Of a stretch of DNA of 40,148 nt, positions 28,383 to 36,884 are shown piece after piece. This stretch comes from Streptacidiphilus melanogenes. Lineage in GTDB: Bacteria; Actinomycetota; Actinomycetes; Streptomycetales; Streptomycetaceae. A program made the position numbers and the translations under genes. The stretch covers positions 4,546 to 44,693 of the forward strand of contig NZ_BBPP01000039.1 in the NCBI RefSeq assembly GCF_000787835.1, written 5' to 3'. The notes under the pieces were generated by a model, which ran no database searches, was not told where the DNA came from, and saw only the letters and a program-made list of their open reading frames with translations. The number at the start of each line of letters is the position of its first letter. The stretch's first letter is position 1.

Positions 28383-28418
28383 CCCGCCCGGGAGGAAGCG
28401 GAGCCCTGGCCGGGCGGG
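28383..28418. terminator. Hairpin between the hydroxylase and the multicopper oxidase remnant
   Basis: CCCGCCCGG (28383-28391) pairs exactly with CCGGGCGGG (28410-28418). An outer CCTGAC/GTCAGG pair may extend it with a bulge. It starts immediately after the hydroxylase stop. Confidence 0.6.
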
Positions 28419-28425
28419 AGTCCGG

Positions 28426-28720
28426 TCAGGGCTCCACGAGGTAACGGCCCACCATGCCGCCCATCATGTGGTCGGTGATGTGGCAGTGGTAGATGCGGTC
28501 GCCGCTGCGCCAGCGGCGGCCGTGCACGTGGAAGACGTGGAGGCCCTGGCCGAGCGTTGCCACGCGCCAGCGCACGCGGTCGCCGACGCGGGCCCGGAAG
28601 GTGGGCGCGCGCGGAAGCCGACCGCCCAATATGTCGTCTGACGGCTGGTGAAGTGCTGGACCGTCATGCCGTCGTAGCCGTTGGGTACGGCGCTGCGCTC
28701 GAAGGAATCGGCCGTGCGCC
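28426..28720 (-). pseudogene. Multicopper oxidase C-terminal remnant
   Basis: The reverse strand encodes the last cupredoxin domain of a multicopper oxidase with damage. PTFRARVGDRVRWRVATLGQG and HVFHVHGRRWRSG are followed at once by DRIYHCHITDHMMGGMVGRY, so the copper-binding HxH and HCH motifs are present but about 30-40 residues that should separate them are deleted. Immediately upstream, a different frame reads SAVPNGYDGMTVQHFTSR, which fits the preceding part of the same domain, so a frameshift or second deletion also occurred. The rest of the enzyme, more than 200 residues, is missing. It ends at a stop at 28426. Confidence 0.75.
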
Positions 28721-29025
28721 GAGGACGGCATCGCGGGCCCGCGAGGGCTGCCACGGGCGGCGCCGGTCGTCGCCGTCGAAGGCCTTCGTTGCCCGGGGAC
28801 GGGCATGGGCTCCCCCTTCGGATCGCTGCTCCGGTGCTCCGCAGGGGCGTGTCCGCGCCCGCGCGCGGCGTTCTCCGTCGCGTTCCGGCGACACCAGGCG
28901 GTGGTCCCGTGCCGGTGGCGCAGGCCGCCACGTGCCTCCGCCGGTCGGCCGAAGAAGTTCCGCCGTGCGTGAGCTGACGGGCCCCGGGTTGCGCCGCCCG
29001 GCGCCGACGGGCCGGGGACAACGGA
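28721..29025. other. Gene-poor stretch
   Basis: About 300 bases between the multicopper oxidase remnant and the next terminator. Open frames exist here in several phases because of the high GC content, but none shows family features or a ribosome binding site. It may be further decayed remains of the oxidase gene; I can find no recognisable motif. Confidence 0.4.
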
Positions 29026-29064
29026 AGCCGGGCCGGTACGAGGGCGTCCCGTACCGGCCCGGCT
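29026..29064 (-). terminator. Strong hairpin terminator of the ABM-like gene
   Basis: A 15-bp perfect stem (29026-29040 with 29050-29064) with a nine-base loop lies 16 bases beyond the stop of the minus-strand gene at 29081. Confidence 0.8.
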
Positions 29065-29080
29065 CTCCCGTCACGTCGTG

Positions 29081-29380
29081 TCAGGCGGCTCCGCTCACGC
29101 CCGGCGCCACGAAGCGCCGGTGCAAGGGTGAGAAGGTCACCTGCGGCTCTCCGACGACACCGAGCCTGCGGACGACGGGCATCAGCCGTTTGAGGCTGAA
29201 GTGCTCGAACGCCGCCTCGGAGTCCCAGACATCGATCACATGCAGCCCGTCGTCCTCGAACCAGGACGCGTGGATGATGCCGCCGTCGGGAGTCCTGTCC
29301 TCCCAGTGCACCACCGTGCGGGCGGCTTCGTACTGCTCGGGCGTGACACCCGCCCAGCGCATCGACATGACGACAGCCAT
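29081..29380 (-). CDS. Small ABM-like dimeric alpha/beta-barrel protein
   Basis: This 99-residue protein has the pattern of a ferredoxin-like dimeric barrel: MAVVMSMRWAGVTPEQYEAA, then GIIHASWFEDDGLHVIDVWD and SEAAFEHFSLKRLMPVV. Proteins of this kind occur as antibiotic-biosynthesis monooxygenase relatives or as uncharacterised stress proteins; I cannot choose. ATG at 29380 follows AAGGAG. It is a single gene with its own terminator, divergent from the beta-helix gene. Confidence 0.8.
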   Translation of the reverse strand: MAVVMSMRWAGVTPEQYEAARTVVHWEDRTPDGGIIHASWFEDDGLHVIDVWDSEAAFEHFSLKRLMPVVRRLGVVGEPQVTFSPLHRRFVAPGVSGAA

Positions 29381-29605
29381 TGGGGGTCTCCTTCGATGGA
29401 CAGTCGCTGACTCCCCCCAGCACGACCATAGATCACGGTCGTCCAGGGGGCACCAGGGAACGGTCCTTCGTGTGCGGGCGGTGGCCACGGCCCGTCGTGG
29501 CGTGCGCCCGTTCGACACTCTCGACGTGCGGTGGCGGACGGGCGTTCGTAGCTTCGACACGAGACGACGCACACGGCGTCGGTGTCCGAAAGGGCGGTTG
29601 AGGGA

Positions 29606-30664
29606 ATGTCGTCAGGATGGCTGTTCTGTGGCCTGCTCGGTGCCGCGGTCTCACTACCGGTCGCCGTGCCCGCCTATCCCGAGTCCGGGACGGCGGTCCA
29701 TCTGGTCCACCCCGGACAGTCGATCCAGGCGGCGGTCGACGCCGCCCGGCCGGGGGACACCGTCCTGGTCCAGGCCGGGCACTACCACGAGAGCGTGCTG
29801 CTCAGGACCTCCGGGGTGACCCTGCGCGGCGCCGGTCCGCTGACGGTGCTGTCCCCGCCCGACGGCGCTGCGACCGGCGCCTGTGCGGCGGCCGGTGACG
29901 GGATCTGCGTGTTCGGGACGGCCGACCACCCCGTGACCGACGCCCGCATCGAGTCGCTCACGGTCTCCGGATTCCGCATCGACGGCATCTCCGCCTCCGG
30001 CACGGACGGACTGACGGTCCGTTCCGTCGAGGCCCGGGACAACGGGCAGCAGGGCATCAGCGAGGAGAAGTCCGTTCGCAGCCGTGTGGCCGGCAACACC
30101 GCGCACGGCAACGGGCAGGCGGGCGTCTTCCTGGCCAACATCGCGGACGGCAAGGGCGTAGGCGTCGACACCGACGGCACCCGCGTGTCCGGGAACCGGC
30201 TCTACGGCAACCGGTTCGGCGTCGTCGTCCGGCGGTTGCGGAACCTCGTCGTCGCACAGAACACCGTCACCGGCAACTGCGGCGGCGTCTTCATCGTGGG
30301 GGACGACACCCGCCCGCGTGCCGGCGACCTGACCGTCCGGGGCAACCTGGTGAACGACAACAACTCCTACTGCCCGGCGACCGACCGGCTGCCCTACATC
30401 CAGGGCAGCGGCATCGTGCTGACCGGGGTCGAGCAGACGCTGGTCACCGACAACGAGGTGGACGGCAACGTCGGAGCCTCGCCGCTCTCGGGCGGAATCG
30501 TGCTGTTCCGCAGCTACGTGGGCGGTCAGAGCACCGACAACACCGTCCGCGACAACCTCGTGGTGGACAACCGCTCCGCCGACCTGGCCGACCGGGACGG
30601 CGGAGCGCGCAACGTGTTCGTCGCCAACGTCTGCCGCGTGTCCGAACCCGCCGGACGATGCTGA
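29606..30664 (+). CDS. Secreted right-handed beta-helix protein
   Basis: This 352-residue protein has a short signal peptide (WLFCGLLGAAVSLPVAVPA) and then a parallel beta-helix made of PbH1-type coils. HPGQSIQAAVDAARPGDTVL is the usual entry of NosD/DUF1565-like helices, and repeated N-x-x-x-x-N-x-x-G-V units (AGNTAHGNGQAGVFL, SGNRLYGNRFGVVV, AQNTVTGNCGGVFI, TDNEVDGN) follow. No pectinase catalytic set is obvious, so a polysaccharide-binding or lyase role is only possible. ATG at 29606 follows TTGAGGGA. It lies between the pigment genes and the methyltransferase but shows no evident link to either. Confidence 0.88.
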   Translation: MSSGWLFCGLLGAAVSLPVAVPAYPESGTAVHLVHPGQSIQAAVDAARPGDTVLVQAGHYHESVLLRTSGVTLRGAGPLTVLSPPDGAATGACAAAGDGICVFGTADHPVTDARIESLTVSGFRIDGISASGTDGLTVRSVEARDNGQQGISEEKSVRSRVAGNTAHGNGQAGVFLANIADGKGVGVDTDGTRVSGNRLYGNRFGVVVRRLRNLVVAQNTVTGNCGGVFIVGDDTRPRAGDLTVRGNLVNDNNSYCPATDRLPYIQGSGIVLTGVEQTLVTDNEVDGNVGASPLSGGIVLFRSYVGGQSTDNTVRDNLVVDNRSADLADRDGGARNVFVANVCRVSEPAGRC

Positions 30665-30746
30665 CCGGCCGTCACGGGGCCCCGTCGGGCCCGCTGATTC
30701 CGAACGCCCCGCACAGACGCGGGTCAGAAACGAAGGGTTGTCCCAG

Positions 30747-31784
30747 ATGACCACTGCCTCCAAGGTCGAGCAGTCGAAGCCGCCGGTCGTGCAGCTGCGC
30801 GAACTCGCCTTCAGTGCCGCCTGCGCCGCGGCGGTCCGGGCGGCGACGCGCCTCGGCGTGGCCGACGCCCTCGACGACGTCCCGCTCAGCGCCGAGGAGC
30901 TGGCCGCCGCGACCGGCGCCGAACCGAGAGCCCTGACCCGGCTGCTCCGCGCCCTGTGCTGCTTCGGCATCTTCGCCGAGGAGGAGGGCGGGTTCGCACA
31001 CACGGAGATGTCACGACTGCTGCGCGAGGACGCGCCGAACAGTCTGCGCTACATCGTCCTGTGGTGCACCGAGCCCTGGACCTGGCAGGCGTGGGGGTCA
31101 CTGGACGACGCGGTCCGCTCCGGCAGGAGCGTCTTCAAGGACCTGTACGGCAAGGAGTTCTTCGAGTACCTGCACGGTGAGGCGGCCGAGTCCGCCCAGG
31201 TCTTCAACCTGGCGATGACCCACTCCAGCCGGCAGTCCGCCCAGGACTTCGCCCACGCCACGGACCTCGCGGGGGCGTCGACGGTGGTGGACATCGGCGG
31301 GGGACAGGGCCACGTGCTGGCCGAGCTGCTGCAGAAGTACCCGAACCTGCGGGGCACCCTGCTGGAGCTCCCCGAGGTCGTCGCCAACGCCGACCCGCGC
31401 CTGCGCCCGGGGGGCGAGCTCGCCGACCGGGCGACCCTGCTCGCCGGGGACTGCCGTCGCGCGGTTCCCGTGCAGGCCGACGTCTACGTCATCAAGAACA
31501 TCCTGGAGTGGGACGACGACAGCACCCGCCGGACGCTCCGCAACGTCGTCGGCGCCGCGCGCCCGGGCGCGCGGGTCCTGGTGGTGGAGAACCTCGTCGA
31601 CGACAGCCCCTCGATGAGGTTCACCACGGCCATGGACCTGATGCTGCTGCTGAACGTCGGCGGGGCCAAGCACACCCGCGCGAGCATGAGCGCGCGGATG
31701 ACCGAGGCAGGTCTGGAGATCACGGACGTGCGGCCGGTCAACGGATACCTGCACGTCTTCGAGAGTCTGGTGTCGCAGGGCTGA
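30747..31784 (+). CDS. SAM-dependent O-methyltransferase
   Basis: This 345-residue enzyme is of the plant/actinobacterial O-methyltransferase family (Methyltransf_2). A helical dimerisation domain (LRELAFSAACAAAVRAATRL) precedes the SAM site VVDIGGGQGHV (180-190), with later motifs LLELPEVV and DVYVIKNILEWDDD. The position where plant enzymes have the catalytic His reads NILEWDDD, with Asn in place of the usual His (KNIL versus KHVL), so catalysis may rely on positioning, as reported for several polyketide methyltransferases. It could methylate a hydroxyl of the pigment polyketide, but it is 2.3 kb beyond the hydroxylase. ATG at 30747 was chosen over an upstream non-ATG start. Confidence 0.9.
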   Translation: MTTASKVEQSKPPVVQLRELAFSAACAAAVRAATRLGVADALDDVPLSAEELAAATGAEPRALTRLLRALCCFGIFAEEEGGFAHTEMSRLLREDAPNSLRYIVLWCTEPWTWQAWGSLDDAVRSGRSVFKDLYGKEFFEYLHGEAAESAQVFNLAMTHSSRQSAQDFAHATDLAGASTVVDIGGGQGHVLAELLQKYPNLRGTLLELPEVVANADPRLRPGGELADRATLLAGDCRRAVPVQADVYVIKNILEWDDDSTRRTLRNVVGAARPGARVLVVENLVDDSPSMRFTTAMDLMLLLNVGGAKHTRASMSARMTEAGLEITDVRPVNGYLHVFESLVSQG

Positions 31785-31846
31785 TGACGGAACGTTTCCC
31801 CCGGCCCGGGACCGGTGAAGTCCCCCGGGGCGGCGGCCGGTTCGAC

Positions 31847-31906
31847 GGTGTGAACGCGCCGACGGGGGCGCGGCGTCGACACTTCACACCCTTCAGGGGC
31901 TAGCGT
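31847..31906 (+). promoter_or_regulatory. Inverted repeat and possible -10 upstream of the acyltransferase
   Basis: GGTGTGAA (31847-31854) and TTCACACC (31883-31890) are perfect inverted repeats 28 bases apart, and TAGCGT (31901-31906) fits a TAnnnT -10 hexamer. The acyltransferase starts at 31994. Function is inferred. Confidence 0.35.
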
Positions 31907-31993
31907 GGCCGCGTCAGCCCCGCCAGGCAGGGAGGCGCAGCGCGTGCTGCGCGCTCCGGCCTCGGTGCGGGCCGTCAGGCCACCGCGGAGGGG

Positions 31994-33397
31994 ATGTCCA
32001 TGACGCCCAGGCTCAGCCCGTTGGACCACGCCTTCTGGTGCCTGGAGTCACCCGACGCCCCGATGCACATCGGCGCCCTCGCCGTGTTCGGCGGCGGGCC
32101 GGCCGGACCGGCTGGGCCGCCCGGACGGGTCGATGCCGAAGCCGTCGCCGCGCTGCTGGCCCGGCGGGCGCAGCGGATCCCCCGGCTGCGCCGACGGGTG
32201 CAGCCCTCGCGCAACCCCCTGGAGGGCCCTGGCTGGGAGGACCAGCCGGACTTCGACGCCGCCACGCAGACGGTGTGTCACCAGCTGCCCGCCGACGTGA
32301 CCGCGGACCCCTCCGACCCGCGGCTGTGCCGGATCGTCGGCGAGCTGATGGCCCGCCCGGTCCCGCGCGAGGCCCCGCCCTGGGAGATGCACCTGCTCAG
32401 CCCCGCAGGCATTGGCGGCGCGGACGGCGAACCGGTGCTGTTCCTGCTGCTCAAGGTCCACCACGCCGTCGTCGACGGCCTGCGTGCACTGGAACTCGGC
32501 ATCCGCCTGCTCGACGGCCACTCCGAAGCTCCCGACCCGGCCGACCCGGAGGCGTCGGCTGCCCCCACGCCACTCGCGGCGGCGAGCGGACCGGCCCCGT
32601 TGCGACTGCTGCGGTCGCTGCCGATCGAGGCCCGCCGGACCCTGCGCGCGACCGAGATCGCGGCCAGCGCGCTGCTGGCCGCCGCCGACGGCGTGGACCG
32701 CGCCCTGCGACACCCCTCCCCGATGCGGCCCCCACTGCTGCGCGCCCCCGCCACCTCCGGCCACGGGTTGGCCCTGCCCGCCCTCGTCGTCGACGACGTC
32801 CGGATCATCCGCAAGACCCACGGCGGTACCGCGAACGATGTCGTGCTGGCCGTCCTCGCGGGCGCGCTGCGCGGCGCGGGCGAGCGCACGGACGTGCGGG
32901 TGATGGTCCCGGTCAGCCAGCGCGGACGTCGCACCGCCACCGGCACGCCCGCCGCCGGGAACCGCCTCTCCGGCTTCCTGGTGGACCTGCCTGTTTCCGA
33001 ACCCGACCCCGTCGCCCGACTGCGTCGCGTCCGCGCGACGATGGACGCCCGCAAGGCCGCCGGGCCGCGGCGCGGCGCGGGCGCGGTCGCCCTGCTGGCC
33101 GACCTCGTTCCACCCGCCGCCCACCCCCTCGCCGCACCGCTGCTGCGGCCCTCCGCAGGGCTGCTGTTCGACGCCCTGGTCACCAACGTGCCGCTCCCTG
33201 ACCGGCCCTTCGCCCTCGCCGGCATGCCGCTGACCGGCCTGCACCCGCTGGCCCCGCTCGCCCGCCACCAGGCCCTCTCCGTGGCGGTCAGCTCCTTCCG
33301 CGGCCGCCTCCACCTCGGCCTGCGCGGCGCGTTCGCCACCCCGGAGCTCTCCCGGGCCGTCGAGGCAGCGGCGGCGGAGCTCCTCGCCACCTGCTGA
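31994..33397 (+). CDS. Wax ester synthase/diacylglycerol acyltransferase-like protein
   Basis: This 467-residue protein begins LSPLDHAFWCLESPDAPMHI, the usual WS/DGAT opening, and has the catalytic HHxxxDG motif at 156-162 (HHAVVDG). The C-terminal half includes NDVVLAVLAGALR, VPVSQRG and the LVTNVPLPDRPF/LAGMPLTGLHPLAP region of the WS_DGAT_C domain. Such enzymes join an acyl-CoA to diacylglycerol or an alcohol, making storage lipids in actinobacteria. A proline/glycine insertion near residues 35-45 is variable. ATG at 31994 follows GGAGGGG. It stands as a single gene with its own upstream region. Confidence 0.92.
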   Translation: MSMTPRLSPLDHAFWCLESPDAPMHIGALAVFGGGPAGPAGPPGRVDAEAVAALLARRAQRIPRLRRRVQPSRNPLEGPGWEDQPDFDAATQTVCHQLPADVTADPSDPRLCRIVGELMARPVPREAPPWEMHLLSPAGIGGADGEPVLFLLLKVHHAVVDGLRALELGIRLLDGHSEAPDPADPEASAAPTPLAAASGPAPLRLLRSLPIEARRTLRATEIAASALLAAADGVDRALRHPSPMRPPLLRAPATSGHGLALPALVVDDVRIIRKTHGGTANDVVLAVLAGALRGAGERTDVRVMVPVSQRGRRTATGTPAAGNRLSGFLVDLPVSEPDPVARLRRVRATMDARKAAGPRRGAGAVALLADLVPPAAHPLAAPLLRPSAGLLFDALVTNVPLPDRPFALAGMPLTGLHPLAPLARHQALSVAVSSFRGRLHLGLRGAFATPELSRAVEAAAAELLATC

Positions 33398-33507
33398 ACA
33401 CGACTGGGAATACGGCTCGTTGGGCGCTGTCGGCGGGAGCGTCGGAGCGAAGGCGCCTGGAGGACGAGGACCTTGTGTGAAGACCGGTCGGCTGGCACGC
33501 TCGGCCT

Positions 33508-36507
33508 GTGATCGAGGCGCAGGAGAGCTTCGCGGTCGCTCGGGCTGCCGACGGCTGGTGGTTACGGGCGCTGCCCCGGGACGAGCGGGCCACGCGGGAG
33601 AGGCCGGACTGGGCCCTCTTCGTCGATCGGGCGCTCGCTGCCGTGCCACCGTTCCGGCCCATGGACGGACCGCCAGGAACGGCGGGGTTCGAAGCGGTCC
33701 TTGCGCCGCTCGCGCGGGCGGCCGCCGAACGGATCCCGGCGGGCCCCGCGGCCGGAGCGGTCGATCTCGCCGCCGTGCGGGCCGAGTTCGTCCGGCGGCT
33801 CGGTGCCACCCTGGCGCGGCGGTCCGCCCGGACGCTGGTGCTGGAACTCGACGCGGCGAGGCGGCGCGGTGACCTCAACGGTGACACGCCGTCCGAACGG
33901 TTCCACAGCTTCGCCGCGATGACCGGCTGTCAGTCGGGCCTCGCCGCCCTGTTCGCCGCGTACCCCGTGCTGGCACGCCTGTTGGGGCAGACCTGTCTGC
34001 ACGCCGCCGAGGCGCTGGCCGAGTTGCTCGACCGCTTCGAGGCCGACCGGCCGGACGTCGTCGCCACCCTGCTCGGCGGAGCGGACCCGGGCGCCCTGGT
34101 CGGCGTGGCGAGCGGAGCCGGGGACGGGCACCGGCGCGGCCGGAGCGTGGCCGTTCTCCGCTTCGCCGACGGCCGCCGCGTGGTCTACAAGCCGCGGCCA
34201 CTCCGGGCCCACCGGCACTTCAACGACGTCGTCGGCTGGTTCAACGCGCGGCCCGGCACGCCGGGTCTGCCGGTGGCGGCCCTGCTGGACCGGGGCGGGT
34301 ACGGATGGGTCGAGCACATCGCCCACCTGCCGAGCGCGAGCGAGCAGGACCTCGAGCGCTTCTACCGCCGCCAGGGTGCTCTCCTGGCACTGCTGTACGC
34401 CTTGGACGGCACCGACTTCCACCACGAGAACCTGATCGCCCGGGGCGACGAGCCGTTCCTCATCGACGTCGAGACGCTGTTCCACCCGCCGCCCACGGGG
34501 CCCGGTGTCGACGACCCGGCGGCCGCGGCCCTCCAGGCCTCGGTGTACCGGACGGGCCTGCTGCCGCACCTGCTCCTCGGGGACCGGGCGGCCGTGGACG
34601 CTTCCGGGCTGGGCGGTGACGCGGGCGCGCCGCTGCCGGCGGACGCGGTGACCTGGGCTGATCCCGGAACGGACCGGATGCGGCTGGTCCGCGGGCCGCA
34701 GGTGCTCACCGGTGCCGCCAACCGGCCGAGCCTCGCCGGCGTCGCGGCTGAGCCCGCGGCCTACCTGGACGCACTGCTCGACGGCTTCCGCGCGGGCTAC
34801 CGGGCCGTGGCCTCCGGCAGGACCGAACTGCTCGGCTCGCAGGGTTGGTTGGCGCGCTTCGCAGGGGCCGAGGTCCGGGTCGTGGTGCGTCCCACGCAGA
34901 CGTACGCGACGCTGCTGGCCGAGTCGACCCACCCCGACGTGCTGCGGGACGCGGCGCAGCGGGACGCGCTCTTCGGGCTCCTGGGCACGAACCGAGCCGC
35001 CGGTCCGGGCCACCCCGGCGTGCTCGGCCACGAGATCGCACAGCTGTGGGACGGCGACGTGCCGCTGTTCACCACCCGGCCGGACTCGCTGGACCTGTGG
35101 AGCGGCGACGCAGGACGGATCCACGGCGCGCTGGACCGCACCGGCCTCGACCGGGTGGCCGAGCGGCTCCGGAGCATGGACGAGAGCGACCTGGAGGCGC
35201 AGCAGTGGGTGATCCGGGCGTCGATGGCCGCGCGCTCGACGGCCGCCGCCCATGCGCCCGCGGCCCGGCGTTGGGCGTCGAGCGGACCGGGGGAGCCGGA
35301 CCCGGGCCGGGAGCCGGACACGGATCCCGAGCAGTGGCTCGACGCCGCGTGCCGCATCGGTGACCTCCTTCTCGCCTCGGGCCACCGCGGCTCCAGGCGG
35401 ACGAACTGGCTCGGCCTCGAGCTCATCGCCGACCGCTACTGGCAACTCCGGCCGTGCGGTGCGGACCTGGGCGGCGGGTACACCGGCGTGGCTCTGTTCC
35501 TCGCCCAGCTCGCCGCCCTCACCGGGCAGGACCGTCATGCGGAGGCGGCCGTCCGCGCGCTGGCCCCACTGCCGTCGGTGCTGGAACGGCTCGCGGCCAG
35601 CCCCCAGGACCTCGCGGCCGTCGGCCCCGGCGGGTACGCCGGGCTGGGCGGCATCGCCTACGCGGTCACGGCGGCGGCCGCTGCCCTGGACGACCCCGGC
35701 CTGGCCTCCCTGCGCGACCGGGCCGTCGACCTGACCGTGCTCGCCGCCGAGTCGGAGCCGGCTGCGGGACCGACAGAGGGACCGGCGGAGCGACCGGCGG
35801 GCGGGCTGACGGAGGGTCTGGCGGAGGGTCTGGCGGGCGGCCTCGCCGCGCTGCTCGCCGTCCACCAGGCGACCGGTTCGGCCGGGGCCTGGCGCGGAGC
35901 GCGAGCGTGCGCGGCCCGCCTGGCCGCGCGTCCGCTGCCGCCCGAGCCGGGCTTCGCGAGCGGCGCGGCCGGGGTCGGCTGGGCGCTGCTCGGCTTCGCG
36001 GAGGCCGCGGGTGACGCGGACTGCGAACGGGCCGGTCTGGCCGCGCTGCGGGCTGCCGCCGTCGGAACCGCCGCGGACCGGCGGGCCGAAGGCGCCTGGT
36101 GCCGCGGGCTCGTCGGCGTCGCGCTGGCGGTGGCCGACCGGCCGGTCGCGTCCGGCGACGCGCAGTTGGCGGAGCTCGTGGAGCGGACCCTCCGGGGCCT
36201 TGACGCGCGGCCCGGACCGTTGCCGGACCACAGCCTCTGCCATGGCGAGCCGGGCGTTCTGGAGCTCCTCGGCCGGTCGGCCGCCCTCGTCGCCCCCGTC
36301 GCCCCCGGCGCGCAGGCTGCGCGGAGGCGGCGGGCGCGGCGGTGGGTGGCCGTGCTCGAACGGCACGGGCCCGTCTGCGGCACCCCGGCGGCCCTGGCCG
36401 TGCCCGGCCTGCTGACCGGTCTGGCGGGCGTCGGCCATGGCCTGCTGAGACTGGGCTTCCCGGAGCGGACGCCCTCGGTGCTGCTGCTGCAGGCGCCGAC
36501 ACCCTGA
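33508..36507 (+). CDS. lanM: Class II lanthipeptide synthetase LanM
   Basis: This 999-residue bifunctional enzyme dehydrates Ser/Thr of a precursor and forms thioether rings. The DUF4135 dehydratase half has VVYKPRPLRA with Lys228, DFHHENLIA (Asp303, His305, Asn308), IDVETLF (Asp320, Glu322) and VVVRPTQTYATLL, which holds the Arg and Thr used for phosphate elimination. The LanC-like cyclase half, from about 610, has the zinc ligands Cys865 (WCRG) and Cys911-His912 (LCHGE). A low-complexity Gly/Glu/Pro/Ala insert lies at about 750-780. The GTG at 33508 has no good ribosome binding site; TTGTGT and CACGCT spaced 17 bases lie six bases upstream, suggesting a leaderless message. A small peptide gene follows 56 bases downstream. 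Confidence 0.95.
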   Translation: MIEAQESFAVARAADGWWLRALPRDERATRERPDWALFVDRALAAVPPFRPMDGPPGTAGFEAVLAPLARAAAERIPAGPAAGAVDLAAVRAEFVRRLGATLARRSARTLVLELDAARRRGDLNGDTPSERFHSFAAMTGCQSGLAALFAAYPVLARLLGQTCLHAAEALAELLDRFEADRPDVVATLLGGADPGALVGVASGAGDGHRRGRSVAVLRFADGRRVVYKPRPLRAHRHFNDVVGWFNARPGTPGLPVAALLDRGGYGWVEHIAHLPSASEQDLERFYRRQGALLALLYALDGTDFHHENLIARGDEPFLIDVETLFHPPPTGPGVDDPAAAALQASVYRTGLLPHLLLGDRAAVDASGLGGDAGAPLPADAVTWADPGTDRMRLVRGPQVLTGAANRPSLAGVAAEPAAYLDALLDGFRAGYRAVASGRTELLGSQGWLARFAGAEVRVVVRPTQTYATLLAESTHPDVLRDAAQRDALFGLLGTNRAAGPGHPGVLGHEIAQLWDGDVPLFTTRPDSLDLWSGDAGRIHGALDRTGLDRVAERLRSMDESDLEAQQWVIRASMAARSTAAAHAPAARRWASSGPGEPDPGREPDTDPEQWLDAACRIGDLLLASGHRGSRRTNWLGLELIADRYWQLRPCGADLGGGYTGVALFLAQLAALTGQDRHAEAAVRALAPLPSVLERLAASPQDLAAVGPGGYAGLGGIAYAVTAAAAALDDPGLASLRDRAVDLTVLAAESEPAAGPTEGPAERPAGGLTEGLAEGLAGGLAALLAVHQATGSAGAWRGARACAARLAARPLPPEPGFASGAAGVGWALLGFAEAAGDADCERAGLAALRAAAVGTAADRRAEGAWCRGLVGVALAVADRPVASGDAQLAELVERTLRGLDARPGPLPDHSLCHGEPGVLELLGRSAALVAPVAPGAQAARRRRARRWVAVLERHGPVCGTPAALAVPGLLTGLAGVGHGLLRLGFPERTPSVLLLQAPTP

Positions 36508-36563
36508 GTGCGCGTCAGCGGCGCCAAGGCCCTGACGCTCGTAGGAGAGGAACGGACCCACCC

Positions 36564-36797
36564 ATGCAGACCACCGACGCCGTCCCAGCGGCCGACACCC
36601 TTCCCGTGCCGGAGCGGCCGCACCTTCCTCCCGCGGAGGCGCAGGAGCACCCGATCGGCGGGATCACGCTGTGGAGCACCGGCGCCCTGGGGCGCCGGGC
36701 GAGCGCGCTGTCCGGCGGCGGCGAGGCGCTCATGCTGTCGCACGACCCGTGGGAGACCATGACCTGGACCTCCCGCGACGGCAACACGGACTTCTAG
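36564..36797 (+). CDS. 77-residue Cys-free peptide downstream of lanM, candidate precursor
   Basis: This 77-residue peptide follows lanM on the same strand with AGAGGAA upstream, so they are probably co-transcribed. The N-terminal 33 residues are Pro/Glu/Ala-rich like a leader and end in HPIGG, a possible double-glycine cleavage site. The C-terminal 44 residues contain eleven Ser/Thr (for example STG, SRDGNT, WETMTWTS) and three Trp but no cysteine, so it cannot form lanthionine. It may be dehydrated only, modified by another enzyme, or be an accessory or immunity factor. I recognise no homolog. The gene is followed by a terminator-like hairpin. Confidence 0.7.
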   Translation: MQTTDAVPAADTLPVPERPHLPPAEAQEHPIGGITLWSTGALGRRASALSGGGEALMLSHDPWETMTWTSRDGNTDF

Positions 36798-36820
36798 GCC
36801 GCAAGCGCCGCCGGGCCCCC

Positions 36821-36847
36821 GCGGCCGGCCAGGGCCGCGCTTTCTTC
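36821..36847 (+). terminator. Hairpin with T-rich tail after the 77-residue peptide gene
   Basis: GCGGCC (36821-36826) pairs with GGCCGC (36833-36838) around six bases, followed by GCTTTCTT. It separates the lanM-peptide unit from the regulator gene. Confidence 0.6.
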
Positions 36848-36884
36848 CCTACCCGATCGTGATCGACTCGCATAGCCTGCGGCC

